Assembly: GCA_023412475.1 (NCBI GenBank)
Contig: JAEYNR010000004.1
Location: 1-45,209 of the forward strand
Direction: 5' to 3'
From: Fibrobacterota bacterium
GTDB lineage: Bacteria > Fibrobacterota > Chitinivibrionia > Chitinivibrionales > Chitinispirillaceae
DNA: 45,209 nucleotides
A program made the translations under genes and the position numbers. Shown piece by piece: positions 1 through 7,739 of the stretch. Every line of letters begins with the position of its first letter. Positions within the stretch are counted from its first letter, which is position 1. Below the pieces are notes generated by a model, which saw nothing but the letters and a program-made list of their open reading frames with translations, was not told the origin of the DNA and searched no databases.

Positions 1-123
1 TGACCGGCCAGCTCCCCTTGTTCGGTTACCCTTACAAGAGTGGCCGTCTCTACATGCCATATAAGCAATTAACATGGATAGATCCTTTCATCTATCAAGA
101 ATGGCCAGTTCGACTGGCACACC
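1..123. repeat. Structured intergenic repeat, copy A
   Basis: This stretch recurs in the same orientation at 2352. Hand alignment needs no gap and leaves about 100 of 120 positions identical. Inverted repeats inside it are CGGCCA (5-10) with TGGCCG (41-46), CTTGT (17-21) with ACAAG (34-38), GATAGA (77-82) with TCTATC (91-96), and a perfect hairpin GCCAGT-TCG-ACTGGC (104-118) that is unchanged in the other copy. No coding frame runs through it. The copy begins at the first base of the window, so its true left edge is unknown. It may be a MITE/REP-like element or a transcribed structured RNA; the sequence does not decide. Confidence 0.7.
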
Positions 124-170
124 TGAGTCGCAGAGGAAGATAAAAGTAGTCTCTATTTTAAATGATTGGT

Positions 171-2117
171 TCAACTTAGAGTATATGCCACATCGAATGC
201 AGTCCTGATTGCAAATGCCACTTTTGAAGGTGCTACGGCATCACCAACAACATAGGTCTTGTCAAACATTTCTTTCCATTGCCTGATCTCATTAGTAAGA
301 GGTGAAAGGCCCAGTGAAAGAACTGTATAATCTGCACTGATCTGTTTTTTCTCACCAGTTTTAACATTTTCCAGCTCAACTGCATTTTCTTTAATCAGTT
401 CCACTTTATGACTGGGAAGTATTTCGATATTTTTATTCTCCTCAAGCCGTTTAAACATCGCTGTTCTGGTTATCTCGCTCTCGTTGGTGGCCAGCTCCGA
501 TTGCATATCGATAATGGTTACCATACAGTTTTTATTTGCCAGAAGTTCTGCCAGCTCACATCCGGTCATACCTCCACCAACTATTGAGACTTTTGATTTG
601 TCCCGAATTAGAACGGGGTTATTGAGGATATCAATAGCACTAAAAACGTTCTCATTATTTACCCCCGCAACATTTGAAGGGATGATGGGCTTTGCACCGA
701 TTGCAACAATCACAGCATAAGGTTTGTCATTATTCATTACCTCTTGAGGTTTAGCATTGACTCCGGTTTTTATTTGGATATTCAGTTTCTCCACATTTTT
801 TAAAAGAGAATTCTGATACCACTTAATTACTTCTTTGTCAGGAGGTTTGCAACCAGGAATAAGCTGCCCACCAGCCTCATTTCGCTGCTCATAAATCACC
901 GGCTCAAAACCGCGCATCATTAAGACCCGTGCAGCTTCCAATCCAGCCGGACCTGCACCAATGATAGACACCTTTCTTCCCATTCCATCCCTTTTAAGCT
1001 CTGGAAACTCAAGTTCCCTTCCTGTCCGTGCATTGACAGCGCATTCGATTTTCCGCATAGAGAATATTGAATCGATACAATACATACATCCAATACAGGT
1101 GATAATAGAGTCTTCATTTCCCGATTGTGCTTTCAGTGCCCATTGAGAATCACAGAGGTGAGCTCTTCCAATGGCGATAAAATCGGCTTTTTTCTGACTG
1201 AGAATCTCCTCTGCTTTCTGAGGGCGCTTAATTGCGCCTACCGCGATGACCGGAATACTCACATCCTGCTTTACACCCTGGGCAAGGTAAGTTTTCCATC
1301 CCTCTTTATACATATAAGGCTCGATCACCACCGGCATGCTTTCGTAGGTACCACTGCTTACATGCAGAGCATCGGCACCAGCATCTGCCATTGCTGCCCC
1401 TACTCTTCTTCCCTCCTGAAGATTGATACCATCAGCGATAAATTCATCGGCACTGAACCGGACTATTACCGGGAAATCGGATCCACATCTTTTTTTAATT
1501 CCCTGCAGTATTTCTATACAAAATCTGAGACGGTCTTTTCCGTATTCATCGGAGCGATGATTAGAATGAGGGCTTAGAAACTGATTTATCAAATATCCGT
1601 GAGCCGCGTGCAACTCCACACCATCAAATCCGGCTATCTGAGCTCTTAGCGCAGCATCTATAAATTTTTGGACAAGCTCTTTTACTTCACCGGTAGCGAG
1701 TGCTCTGGGCTCAATTCCAATCGCTTTACTAGTTATAGCACTGGGAGCGACAATCTGTTTTCCATCGGTGAATTTAGTATAAGTCTGGTTTCCCGCATGA
1801 TGAAGCTGAGCGAATATTTTTGCACCGTATTTCTGCACTGCCCCGGCCAGACGGCTGAATCCTGCGATAAAGCGATCCTTGTCCAGTCTTAACTGACTGG
1901 CCAACCCTTTACCGAACAGATATTCAACTGTGACAAGCTCTGTTATTATTAAGCCAGTCCCCCCGGCGGCCCTCTCGGCATAGTAGGCTATCAGATGATC
2001 GGTCATCTCTCCATCAGGACCACATAAAATGGTACCCATGGGAGACATGATTATACGGTTTTTTACTGTGACTGATCCGATTTTCCCCTCAGAAAACAAT
2101 AGCGGATATTTTTTCAT
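171..2117 (-). CDS. NADH:flavin oxidoreductase, Old Yellow Enzyme/TMADH/2-enoate reductase type
   Basis: A 648-aa cytoplasmic redox enzyme built like 2,4-dienoyl-CoA reductase, trimethylamine dehydrogenase and BaiCD-type enoate reductases. Residues 1-330 form an OYE TIM barrel with the HAAHGYLINQFLSP signature near 169-183. Cys341, Cys344, Cys347 and Cys359 (C-x2-C-x2-C-x11-C) match the [4Fe-4S] ligands of this family. GAGPAG at 387-392 starts an FAD domain, and a second GxGxxG motif (VGGGMTG) starts the NAD(P)H domain. The family passes electrons from NAD(P)H through FAD and the cluster to FMN to reduce an activated C=C bond; the substrate cannot be read here. The ATG is preceded by AAAGGA at good spacing. 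It stands alone, with a copy of the same 120-bp repeat on each side. Confidence 0.9.
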   Translation of the reverse strand: MKKYPLLFSEGKIGSVTVKNRIIMSPMGTILCGPDGEMTDHLIAYYAERAAGGTGLIITELVTVEYLFGKGLASQLRLDKDRFIAGFSRLAGAVQKYGAKIFAQLHHAGNQTYTKFTDGKQIVAPSAITSKAIGIEPRALATGEVKELVQKFIDAALRAQIAGFDGVELHAAHGYLINQFLSPHSNHRSDEYGKDRLRFCIEILQGIKKRCGSDFPVIVRFSADEFIADGINLQEGRRVGAAMADAGADALHVSSGTYESMPVVIEPYMYKEGWKTYLAQGVKQDVSIPVIAVGAIKRPQKAEEILSQKKADFIAIGRAHLCDSQWALKAQSGNEDSIITCIGCMYCIDSIFSMRKIECAVNARTGRELEFPELKRDGMGRKVSIIGAGPAGLEAARVLMMRGFEPVIYEQRNEAGGQLIPGCKPPDKEVIKWYQNSLLKNVEKLNIQIKTGVNAKPQEVMNNDKPYAVIVAIGAKPIIPSNVAGVNNENVFSAIDILNNPVLIRDKSKVSIVGGGMTGCELAELLANKNCMVTIIDMQSELATNESEITRTAMFKRLEENKNIEILPSHKVELIKENAVELENVKTGEKKQISADYTVLSLGLSPLTNEIRQWKEMFDKTYVVGDAVAPSKVAFAIRTAFDVAYTLS

Positions 2118-2262
2118 AAGAATTCCTTTTTCTACATTTAAGAAACTCTGATTTTTGCCACCCTTTTTCCGGAAAAATTGATTAATTTTGAGAAAAACTA
2201 AAGCTGCGAAACCGGTTTTTTTGCTCTGTTTTTTGAATCAGACAAACAAGATGTAAGTTGAA

Positions 2263-2278
2263 CGCGATAAGCGTGCCA
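2263..2278 (-). promoter_or_regulatory. Possible sigma-54-type promoter for the oxidoreductase
   Basis: Read on the minus strand, TGGCACG-CTTA-TCGCG has a perfect -24 block and GG-N10-GC spacing, but the -12 block is TCGC instead of TTGC. Transcription would start about 135 bases before the oxidoreductase ATG. It is the weakest -12 element of the set discussed in the findings and may be chance. Confidence 0.25.
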
Positions 2279-2351
2279 GAAAAACGATTTTTGGAGATAG
2301 ATGATTCGAGATCACAAGGTTGTCTCCCTTGTTCGCCTCCGCTTATGACGG

Positions 2352-2477
2352 TGACCGGCCAGCTCCTCCTGTTTGGTTACCCTTACAAATGTGGCCGTCG
2401 CTACATGTCTGACGAGCGGTTAAAATGAATAAATCCTTTCACCTATTTAGAATGGCCAGTTCGACTGGCGCACCGAA
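2352..2477. repeat. Structured intergenic repeat, copy B
   Basis: Second copy of the repeat at 1-123, offset by exactly 2351 bases with no insertion or deletion across the aligned 120 positions. The GCCAGT-TCG-ACTGGC hairpin (2455-2469) and the CGGCCA/TGGCCG pair are retained exactly; the A/T-rich central arms differ in sequence but can still partly pair. The rest of the gap at 2118-2351 holds T-rich runs and the promoter-like site noted above, and no gene. Confidence 0.75.
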
Positions 2478-2521
2478 TACTCACAAAAGAGCCGCCAATA
2501 GTGAGTATTCTTATTCTCCGG

Positions 2522-3319
2522 CTAGTCTCCCATCTCTCTTCTCAGCACCACAGTCACTTCACCGCTGAGTTCGCCCTTTGTGGCAAACACTATCCCGTCT
2601 GGCTCATCATACCGGAAAGAACTTACAAATGTCAGTTCTGGTATTTCAGAGATCATTTTCCAGAACTTCTCCTCCGGCCAGGAATACATGTTGTATTCAT
2701 CAATAAGAGGGCTGCTGCATTGGGCAACTCCCTCGGTATGCACGGTACGACGCACCTTTTCCAGGTTCAATTCCGGTTCAGTTGAGAGCACTTCATATTT
2801 GAGCCAGGCTTGTCCATGGGGATAAACTCCAAATGGTCCCCACTGCCCCACTAACCAGGGATATTGGGCACAAAGATTTCTTTCGTTAATGAAAACAGTG
2901 AGTAAAATTAGTCCCCCCGGTGAAGTATTTTTCACCACTGATCTGAGAAATTTCTGAAACGTCTTCTTGTCGGGTAGCATTCCGCAGGTTCCGGCCAGTT
3001 CAAAGCAAACCTCAAAGGGTCCTTTCTTAAACTGTAGCTCACTCATATCCCCCACAATAAGTTCGATAGCCTTGTCAACACATTTTTCCTGAGCATTTTC
3101 AATCATCTCAACATCAATATCATTACCAGCAACCGATACCCCTTTTTCGGCAAAAAGCGATAACCAGGTAGCCGGTCCGCAGGCCGGATCCATGACTGAG
3201 CGGGGAGCTCTGCCCAACTGATCACAGATGTGTTTGTAGATAGATTCAAATGTATACTGGTCAGGTGTTCTTACCTGATCATAGATTTCAGGAAAATCAT
3301 ACAACGAAAACGTCTCCAT
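2522..3319 (-). CDS. Class I SAM-dependent methyltransferase
   Basis: A 265-aa protein with a Rossmann-type SAM-binding core. Motif I is VMDPACGPATWL near residues 42-53, a GND acidic loop follows near 65-67, and VGDMSEL near 89-95 is the likely motif III region. The C-terminal third, rich in Trp, Tyr and Glu, probably shapes the substrate site. Small-molecule class I methyltransferases have this length; neither signal peptide nor membrane segment is present. The substrate is not predictable. An AGAGAGG purine run lies immediately upstream of the ATG. The gene is isolated by about 650 non-coding bases from the phosphofructokinase behind it. Confidence 0.8.
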   Translation of the reverse strand: METFSLYDFPEIYDQVRTPDQYTFESIYKHICDQLGRAPRSVMDPACGPATWLSLFAEKGVSVAGNDIDVEMIENAQEKCVDKAIELIVGDMSELQFKKGPFEVCFELAGTCGMLPDKKTFQKFLRSVVKNTSPGGLILLTVFINERNLCAQYPWLVGQWGPFGVYPHGQAWLKYEVLSTEPELNLEKVRRTVHTEGVAQCSSPLIDEYNMYSWPEEKFWKMISEIPELTFVSSFRYDEPDGIVFATKGELSGEVTVVLRREMGD

Positions 3320-3629
3320 AACCTCTCTCTTTGATTAATTAAATTAAACAGACTGATGCTATACAGCCACAAATTAACCTCTTTGGCAGAAGCAGTTTGC
3401 GGCCTGATTCGTTTTAAATCAGTCTGATTTATTAGACTTATTAATGAAATATTTTTTTGGATTTTGATTTTAAACTTTTCTGAAGGGTACAACCTGCAAG
3501 CAAATTTCTCTCTCTAACCCAATTCGGAGTTATTCTTTGGTGATGAATCACTCTCTAAAGAATCGTCTGATTGAGGTTAAAATATCTGAAGTTTTTAACT
3601 ACTCAGCTACCTTCTGCCGATAGTTAAGA

Positions 3630-3830
3630 AATTTCATAATTCAAACACCAAATCCTAAACAAATTCCAATAACAAATTATCCAATTCTTAACAAGAACAG
3701 TAAATAGGGAAAAGGAATCACTGATAATCTTTAGTTACTTAAAACACTCTTATCCCTGTTTAGAATTTAGAAATTTGGAATTTGTTTAGGATTTAAGAAT
3801 TGTGATTTGGAATTTCCTTCTGATTAGTTA
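3630..3830. repeat. A/T-rich dispersed inverted-repeat element, copy 1
   Basis: Within the 653-base gap 3320-3972, an 18-bp perfect inverted repeat is formed by 3650-3667 (starting AAATCCTAAACA) and 3777-3794. The interior also contains words (AAACAGGGATAAGAG on the minus strand) that recur at 12240-12260. The element has no coding capacity. Similar low-complexity AATTCCAAAT-type intergenic sequence is found in many environmental genomes. Nothing else is seen in this gap. Confidence 0.55.
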
Positions 3831-3972
3831 GATACTTACTATTAGGCTACTATTTCATATTTTTTCCAATTAGACAGTTGAATCGTAACCAGAATTTTTA
3901 AAATACTAATTCTTTTTTAACCAATGCAAGAACTACCCGTGAAGTCAATCTGGCGAAGGGCTCTGCCAGATT

Positions 3973-4941
3973 TTATTTGGATAAAATCTCGGCTGTTTTA
4001 AGAAGCTGCAGGTCCAGCTCTTTTTTTCTGGAAACAGCGATTTCTAAAGGAGTAGTAATAACTTCACCATTGCGCAGACCTGCCAGAACTCCGAAGTTTT
4101 TCTGAGCAATAGCCTCCACTGCAGTAACCCCCAATCGGGTGGCCAGAATTCGATCGAAAAGACTGGGTGTGGCACCCCTTTGCACATAACCCAGAACCGT
4201 AGTTCTAAGTTCAAACCCGGATAGATCGGCGTTATTTAAGAAGTAACGGGACAACTCACCAGCATTATATGTGGCACCTTCCGCAGTTACAATGATAGTG
4301 TGATGTTTCCCTTTTTGGTAGGTCTCATGAATATCGGAAATCATTTTTTGAATATCAAAATGGATTTCGGGGATGATAATCACCTCTGCACCTCCGGCAA
4401 TCCCAGCCATCAATGCAATGTAGCCACAATCTCTTCCCATCACCTCTACTGCAAACACTCTTCCGTGCGAAGATGCGGTGACTTTAATTCGATCTATAGC
4501 CTCCAGCGCTACATTCAGTGCTGTATCTACTCCTATTGTAACATCCGATCCATAAAGATCATTATCGATGGTAGAGGCCACCCCTACTACCGGAAACCCC
4601 ATTTGAAACAGGGAAAAAGAGCCTTTTTGGGTTCCATTGCCACCAATTATTACCACTGCATCGAACTGTTTCTCACGAAGTTGTCTCAGAGCTGCTTCTC
4701 TTCCTTGATGGGTCTTGAATTCAGAACTTCTGGAGCTGCCCAGGATAGTTCCACCCGCGCCTATAACTCCCCCCACATCTCTGAGGCCTATCTGCTTGAA
4801 GGATCCTTCCAGTAGTCCCTGATATCCCCTCTGTACTCCAAAAACATCCCACCCCTTATGGATAGCACATCTGGAAATAGCTCTGATGGCAGCGTTCATC
4901 CCGGGAGCATCACCCCCGCTGGTAAGAACAGCAATTTTCAT
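3973..4941 (-). CDS. pfkA: 6-phosphofructokinase (ATP-type) with a GGNGT loop
   Basis: A 322-aa glycolytic kinase that converts fructose 6-phosphate to fructose 1,6-bisphosphate. Landmarks are KIAVLTSGGDAPGMNAAIR at the N-terminus, ILGSSR with Arg71, STIDND with the catalytic Asp126, the VEVMGR block near 165-170 and a GGAEVIIIPE motif. Gly103 corresponds to E. coli Gly104, and Ser123 replaces Gly124; neither is the Asp/Lys pair of pyrophosphate-dependent enzymes, so ATP is the likely donor. The usual GGDG Asp (E. coli Asp103, a Mg-ATP ligand) is Asn102 here. An upstream in-frame codon at 4965 exists, but AAGGA sits correctly before the ATG at 4941. A hairpin (3947-3972) abuts the stop codon but lacks a U-run. 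Confidence 0.9.
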   Translation of the reverse strand: MKIAVLTSGGDAPGMNAAIRAISRCAIHKGWDVFGVQRGYQGLLEGSFKQIGLRDVGGVIGAGGTILGSSRSSEFKTHQGREAALRQLREKQFDAVVIIGGNGTQKGSFSLFQMGFPVVGVASTIDNDLYGSDVTIGVDTALNVALEAIDRIKVTASSHGRVFAVEVMGRDCGYIALMAGIAGGAEVIIIPEIHFDIQKMISDIHETYQKGKHHTIIVTAEGATYNAGELSRYFLNNADLSGFELRTTVLGYVQRGATPSLFDRILATRLGVTAVEAIAQKNFGVLAGLRNGEVITTPLEIAVSRKKELDLQLLKTAEILSK

Positions 4942-5040
4942 GAAGAGTCCTTCTTGCAGATTCAATCAAACCAGAAATAATATCTAAACCCACAAAGATA
5001 GCCTCCATCGGATTAAATATTATTTCCGATTCCTGTTTTC

Positions 5041-5286
5041 TCAGAACTGAATTTTATTTTTTAAAAAAGAGAGCTTTCTTTTCCCTTCACTCAACATAAA
5101 TTTTAAAACCCCGTTAAGGGCACCATACAAGGCCGCCCACATAATCGCCCTCTTCCACTTTTTAAAAGCCTTTTCTCTCTTTTTTCTTCCCCAGATATTT
5201 CTGTCCATTTTTTTTGGACGAAACATTTTAAATACCGGTTTCAGTAATGACTGGCTAACAGTCGGCCTGCATTTTTCCTCATGCAT
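5041..5286 (-). CDS. Small basic hypothetical protein
   Basis: An 81-aa protein, very rich in Lys and Arg (residues about 19-47), followed by a short hydrophobic stretch around 48-64 (AIMWAALYGALNGVLKFML) that could be one amphipathic or membrane-associated helix. The family is not recognised. The start is convincing: AAAAGGAGTG lies five bases before the ATG. It precedes pfkA on the same strand by about 100 bases, so co-transcription is possible. It could be a small membrane-surface or nucleic-acid-binding protein; that is speculation. Confidence 0.6.
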   Translation of the reverse strand: MHEEKCRPTVSQSLLKPVFKMFRPKKMDRNIWGRKKREKAFKKWKRAIMWAALYGALNGVLKFMLSEGKRKLSFLKNKIQF

Positions 5287-5543
5287 ATTTCACTCCTTTT
5301 GATATGAGGTCTACTTATTAATGCAGGCAAAAAGTGTACACATTTTGCTTCATACAAATACAACACAATTACATCCCATGTCATTGGAAGAAATCAGAAC
5401 AAATCGGATAAGTCATGGCCTCCTAATTTCTGTTTCATAGTTTAGAAATTCTTTACTTTTATTTCTGATTTGATAACTTTACGGTTATTTTATTCAGGTA
5501 GCTGAATAGTTACTTTTTTTCACTTAACTCATCTATCCACCGC

Positions 5544-5819
5544 GGAAAAAACTTGAAATTGACTACTATCTACAGGGTTCAGGACAAACTGGAAGAACTT
5601 TATTTACCCAACACCTTTAATCTTTCTATTTACAAAAAAATCGACAACACCGATTTGGTTGAACATACAGATCGGGCCGGTAAGATTTTTTATCAAAAAA
5701 ACCGTGCTCTGATGATTCCAAAAACATCTGATCAGCAGAAAAAGGGCATGTCACAGTTTAATTTAAATTGTCCATTGGACATTGGCTATGAATTCCCCCG
5801 CAGGAAAGCGTCTCCTTAA
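5544..5819 (+). pseudogene. Remnant of a minimal nucleotidyltransferase (MNT-type antitoxin family)
   Basis: Residues encoded at about 5544-5702 (GKNLKLTTIYRVQDKLEELY, then LPNTFNLSIY, VEHTDRAGKIFYQK) match the C-terminal half of short nucleotidyltransferase-domain proteins that usually pair with HEPN proteins. The catalytic N-terminal half, with its GSR and DxD motifs, is absent, no ATG precedes the segment, and the tail after 5702 does not resemble the family. A TTG at 5553 could open the frame but has no good ribosome binding site. This looks like a decayed gene end, with no HEPN partner nearby. Confidence 0.5.
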
Positions 5820-5927
5820 TAGGAGGATTAAGACTGGCGTACTGCAATTACTTGTCAATAGTAGGAATGATAATATCTGTTAGCTATCGTCCGGCACGAA
5901 CCGGTAGAAACACCCAGCCGGCCGTCT

Positions 5928-7313
5928 CTACTTCCTGCACGATTTTTCCGTGCTGTAAAAAAATGAGCGAATCACACTTTCCGGACTCTCCTCACCCCAG
6001 GAATAATGCAAATCCTCCAGATAATCTCTCAATTTTGCCGCACTTTGAATACGGTTCTGCTTTTCTGTGCTTAAGCAGATCTGAGCCAAAGATGCCAGAT
6101 ATGGCTCTATGGCTATCTTAAACTCATGCAACCGGGTATATTTATTGTTGGTTTTCGCCCTGACCAGATCTGCAATATTGAGCTGGGGAAATGGATTTAC
6201 TCCGCAAAGCATCTCGTAGAGCACTGCTCCAAAAGAGTATATGTCTGCCAACTGATCTATCGGATAGCCATTGACCTGTTCGGGAGGAAAATACTGAAGT
6301 GTGCCCACTATGCTCTCGACATTCACGGTATGTAACCCTGTTTCAACCGGCCTGGCAACTCCAAAGTCCATTATCTTAACGATCCCATCAAATCCGATGA
6401 GAATATTGGATGGTTTGAGATCACGATGGATTATCCCTTTGTATTTCTTTCCGTACAAGAAAACCTGCTGAGTGTGTGCATAAGCTAATCCACGGACGAT
6501 TTGAACTGTAATCGCTGTGCACAGAAGAGGCGGGAGAGATCGGAAGAATTGCAGAAAAACCTGAAGAGTAACCCCATCCACATATTCCATTTCCATAAAA
6601 GGAAATCCTAACCACTCACCAGTACTGTGAACATTTACGATATTACGGTGTTTAAGATTTGCAGAAATTCTGGATTCGGTTTCAAAACGCTGATAATTGC
6701 TCTGGTTTCCTGAGGGCATCAAAAGTTTTACCGCCCGATAAGCCTCCAAAGTTTGATTCCAGATTTTATAAACTTTAGCCATCCCTCCTGTTCCAAGCAA
6801 CTCCACTATAGTACCAGAGCCAAGTTTAAGCGGCTCGGTTCCTGAGGGGATACTAAAATGCTCACCTGAACAGATATCCAGCGCTAATCTGGGATTAGCT
6901 TTTGGCCAGCTCATCTCATTTTGTTCCTGATGACCATAGTTTGACTGTTTGTCCTCTATTGCCCGATTTGCGGTAAAGGAGTCATCCGTATAATGAGTCA
7001 TCGGAATGGATTCATTTTTTTCAGTTTTCTGATATTCTAAACACTCATTTTCAATATCAATGCGAAATCCATCCAGAGTGGTCTCTTCTCTCTTCTTTTC
7101 TTCCAGTTGAGCAGTCCCGGTGATCCTTTTACCCACATAAATATAAGCGCCACTTTTTGGAGCAGTTCCTGTCATACTATCAAGTGAAGTTTTTTTCTGT
7201 TTTGTATTCTTGGTATCCAAAGATGAAGTCGATTCTTTAACTGGTATGGAAAATACCGGAATACTGGCAAATGCATCGTAGTGTTGGGATTGCGATTCTA
7301 TTTTTTGGTTCAT
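5928..7313 (-). CDS. Hanks-type serine/threonine protein kinase, soluble
   Basis: A 461-aa kinase. After a polar, probably disordered N-terminal 160 residues comes a complete kinase domain (about 166-440): Gly loop LGTGGMAKV (173-181), Lys196 in AVK, HRDLKPSN (296-303) with catalytic Asp298, DFG (316-318), a PPE motif in the activation segment and DIYSFGAVLYEML. All catalytic residues are present, so it should be active. Unlike PknB, it has no transmembrane helix or extracellular sensor domain, which implies cytoplasmic input. The Ser/Thr-rich N-terminal tail is a plausible autophosphorylation region. No clear Shine-Dalgarno lies before the ATG. A TGG-N8-TTGC site lies about 120 bases upstream. 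Confidence 0.9.
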   Translation of the reverse strand: MNQKIESQSQHYDAFASIPVFSIPVKESTSSLDTKNTKQKKTSLDSMTGTAPKSGAYIYVGKRITGTAQLEEKKREETTLDGFRIDIENECLEYQKTEKNESIPMTHYTDDSFTANRAIEDKQSNYGHQEQNEMSWPKANPRLALDICSGEHFSIPSGTEPLKLGSGTIVELLGTGGMAKVYKIWNQTLEAYRAVKLLMPSGNQSNYQRFETESRISANLKHRNIVNVHSTGEWLGFPFMEMEYVDGVTLQVFLQFFRSLPPLLCTAITVQIVRGLAYAHTQQVFLYGKKYKGIIHRDLKPSNILIGFDGIVKIMDFGVARPVETGLHTVNVESIVGTLQYFPPEQVNGYPIDQLADIYSFGAVLYEMLCGVNPFPQLNIADLVRAKTNNKYTRLHEFKIAIEPYLASLAQICLSTEKQNRIQSAAKLRDYLEDLHYSWGEESPESVIRSFFYSTEKSCRK

Positions 7314-7432
7314 CTTTTAAAAACCAGAAAAAGAAAATCAACTGATTTTGTGCGAGGAGATAAAATACTATTCATTTTTTTTAAATTTACTTTTTCTTTA
7401 AGCTATAATATGAATGAAATAATTTGCTAAAA

Positions 7433-7448
7433 AGCAATCATCAAGCCA
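7433..7448 (-). promoter_or_regulatory. Possible sigma-54-type promoter for the kinase
   Basis: On the minus strand TGGCTTG-ATGA-TTGCT has the GG-N10-GC spacing and a perfect -12 TTGCT, with two mismatches in the -24 block. Expected start about 110 bases before the kinase ATG. Suggestive only. Confidence 0.25.
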
Positions 7449-7497
7449 ATGTTTCGGGTTATATGAAAAATAATTTCTGATTTTTATAAAAAAACAC

Positions 7498-7526
7498 TTG
7501 CGCAGTTCTAAATACTGTTTTATTTT
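7498..7526 (+). promoter_or_regulatory. Sigma-70-like promoter of small RNA copy 1
   Basis: TTGCGC (7498-7503), a 17-base spacer and TATTTT (7521-7526) would start a transcript near 7533, immediately before the conserved RNA element. The match is moderate, in an A/T-rich region. Confidence 0.45.
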
Positions 7527-7532
7527 ATTGGT

Positions 7533-7610
7533 CCTACCTTTGCAAGTCCCTCTTGCAACAATTTGGGTGAAGCGGAAGCGCCGGGTTTAATACCCGGCGA
7601 TTCTTTTTTT
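7533..7610 (+). ncRNA. Structured small RNA or leader element, copy 1
   Basis: A core shared with the minus strand at 25839-25745. In order: CCTACCT; hairpin 1 TTGCAAG (7540-7546), loop TCCCT, CTTGCAA (7552-7558); a conserved linker containing ATTTGGGTGAAG (7561-7572); hairpin 2 CGCCGGG (7579-7585), loop TTTAATA, CCCGGCG (7593-7599); then a T-run to 7610. Hairpin 2 with its T-run is a good intrinsic terminator. Compared with copy 2, both stems carry paired substitutions, which argues for a conserved RNA fold. The loop CCC could pair with the linker GGG, or UACCU with GGGUG. It ends 130 bases before the ABC-F gene, so it is either a free-standing sRNA or an attenuating leader. No known RNA family was recognised. 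Confidence 0.65.
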
Positions 7611-7739
7611 AACCAGAATCTATTCAATAAACCAGAACCATAACTACAAGAAAAATATTTTTACCTTTAAATTCGCAATTTCGGGGAGACCGAACAGATA
7701 ACTTTTTTGTTTTTCAGCTATTTTGTATTTTATAAAACT

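Noticed and set aside
104..118. GCCAG-TTCGA-CTGGC looks like a tRNA T-arm
   Set aside because: The loop has five rather than seven bases, and no acceptor or anticodon arm can be drawn.
3947..3972. Hairpin at the pfkA stop codon as an intrinsic terminator
   Set aside because: The 8-bp stem is perfect, but no T-run follows on the minus strand.
5876..5927. Third copy of the 120-bp structured repeat (shares GGCCGTCTCTAC)
   Set aside because: The match is limited to about a dozen bases and lacks the diagnostic hairpin.
7529..7544. TGG-N8-TTGC match inside RNA copy 1 as a sigma-54 promoter
   Set aside because: The -24 bases differ from consensus, the second copy lacks it, and it overlaps the conserved hairpin.
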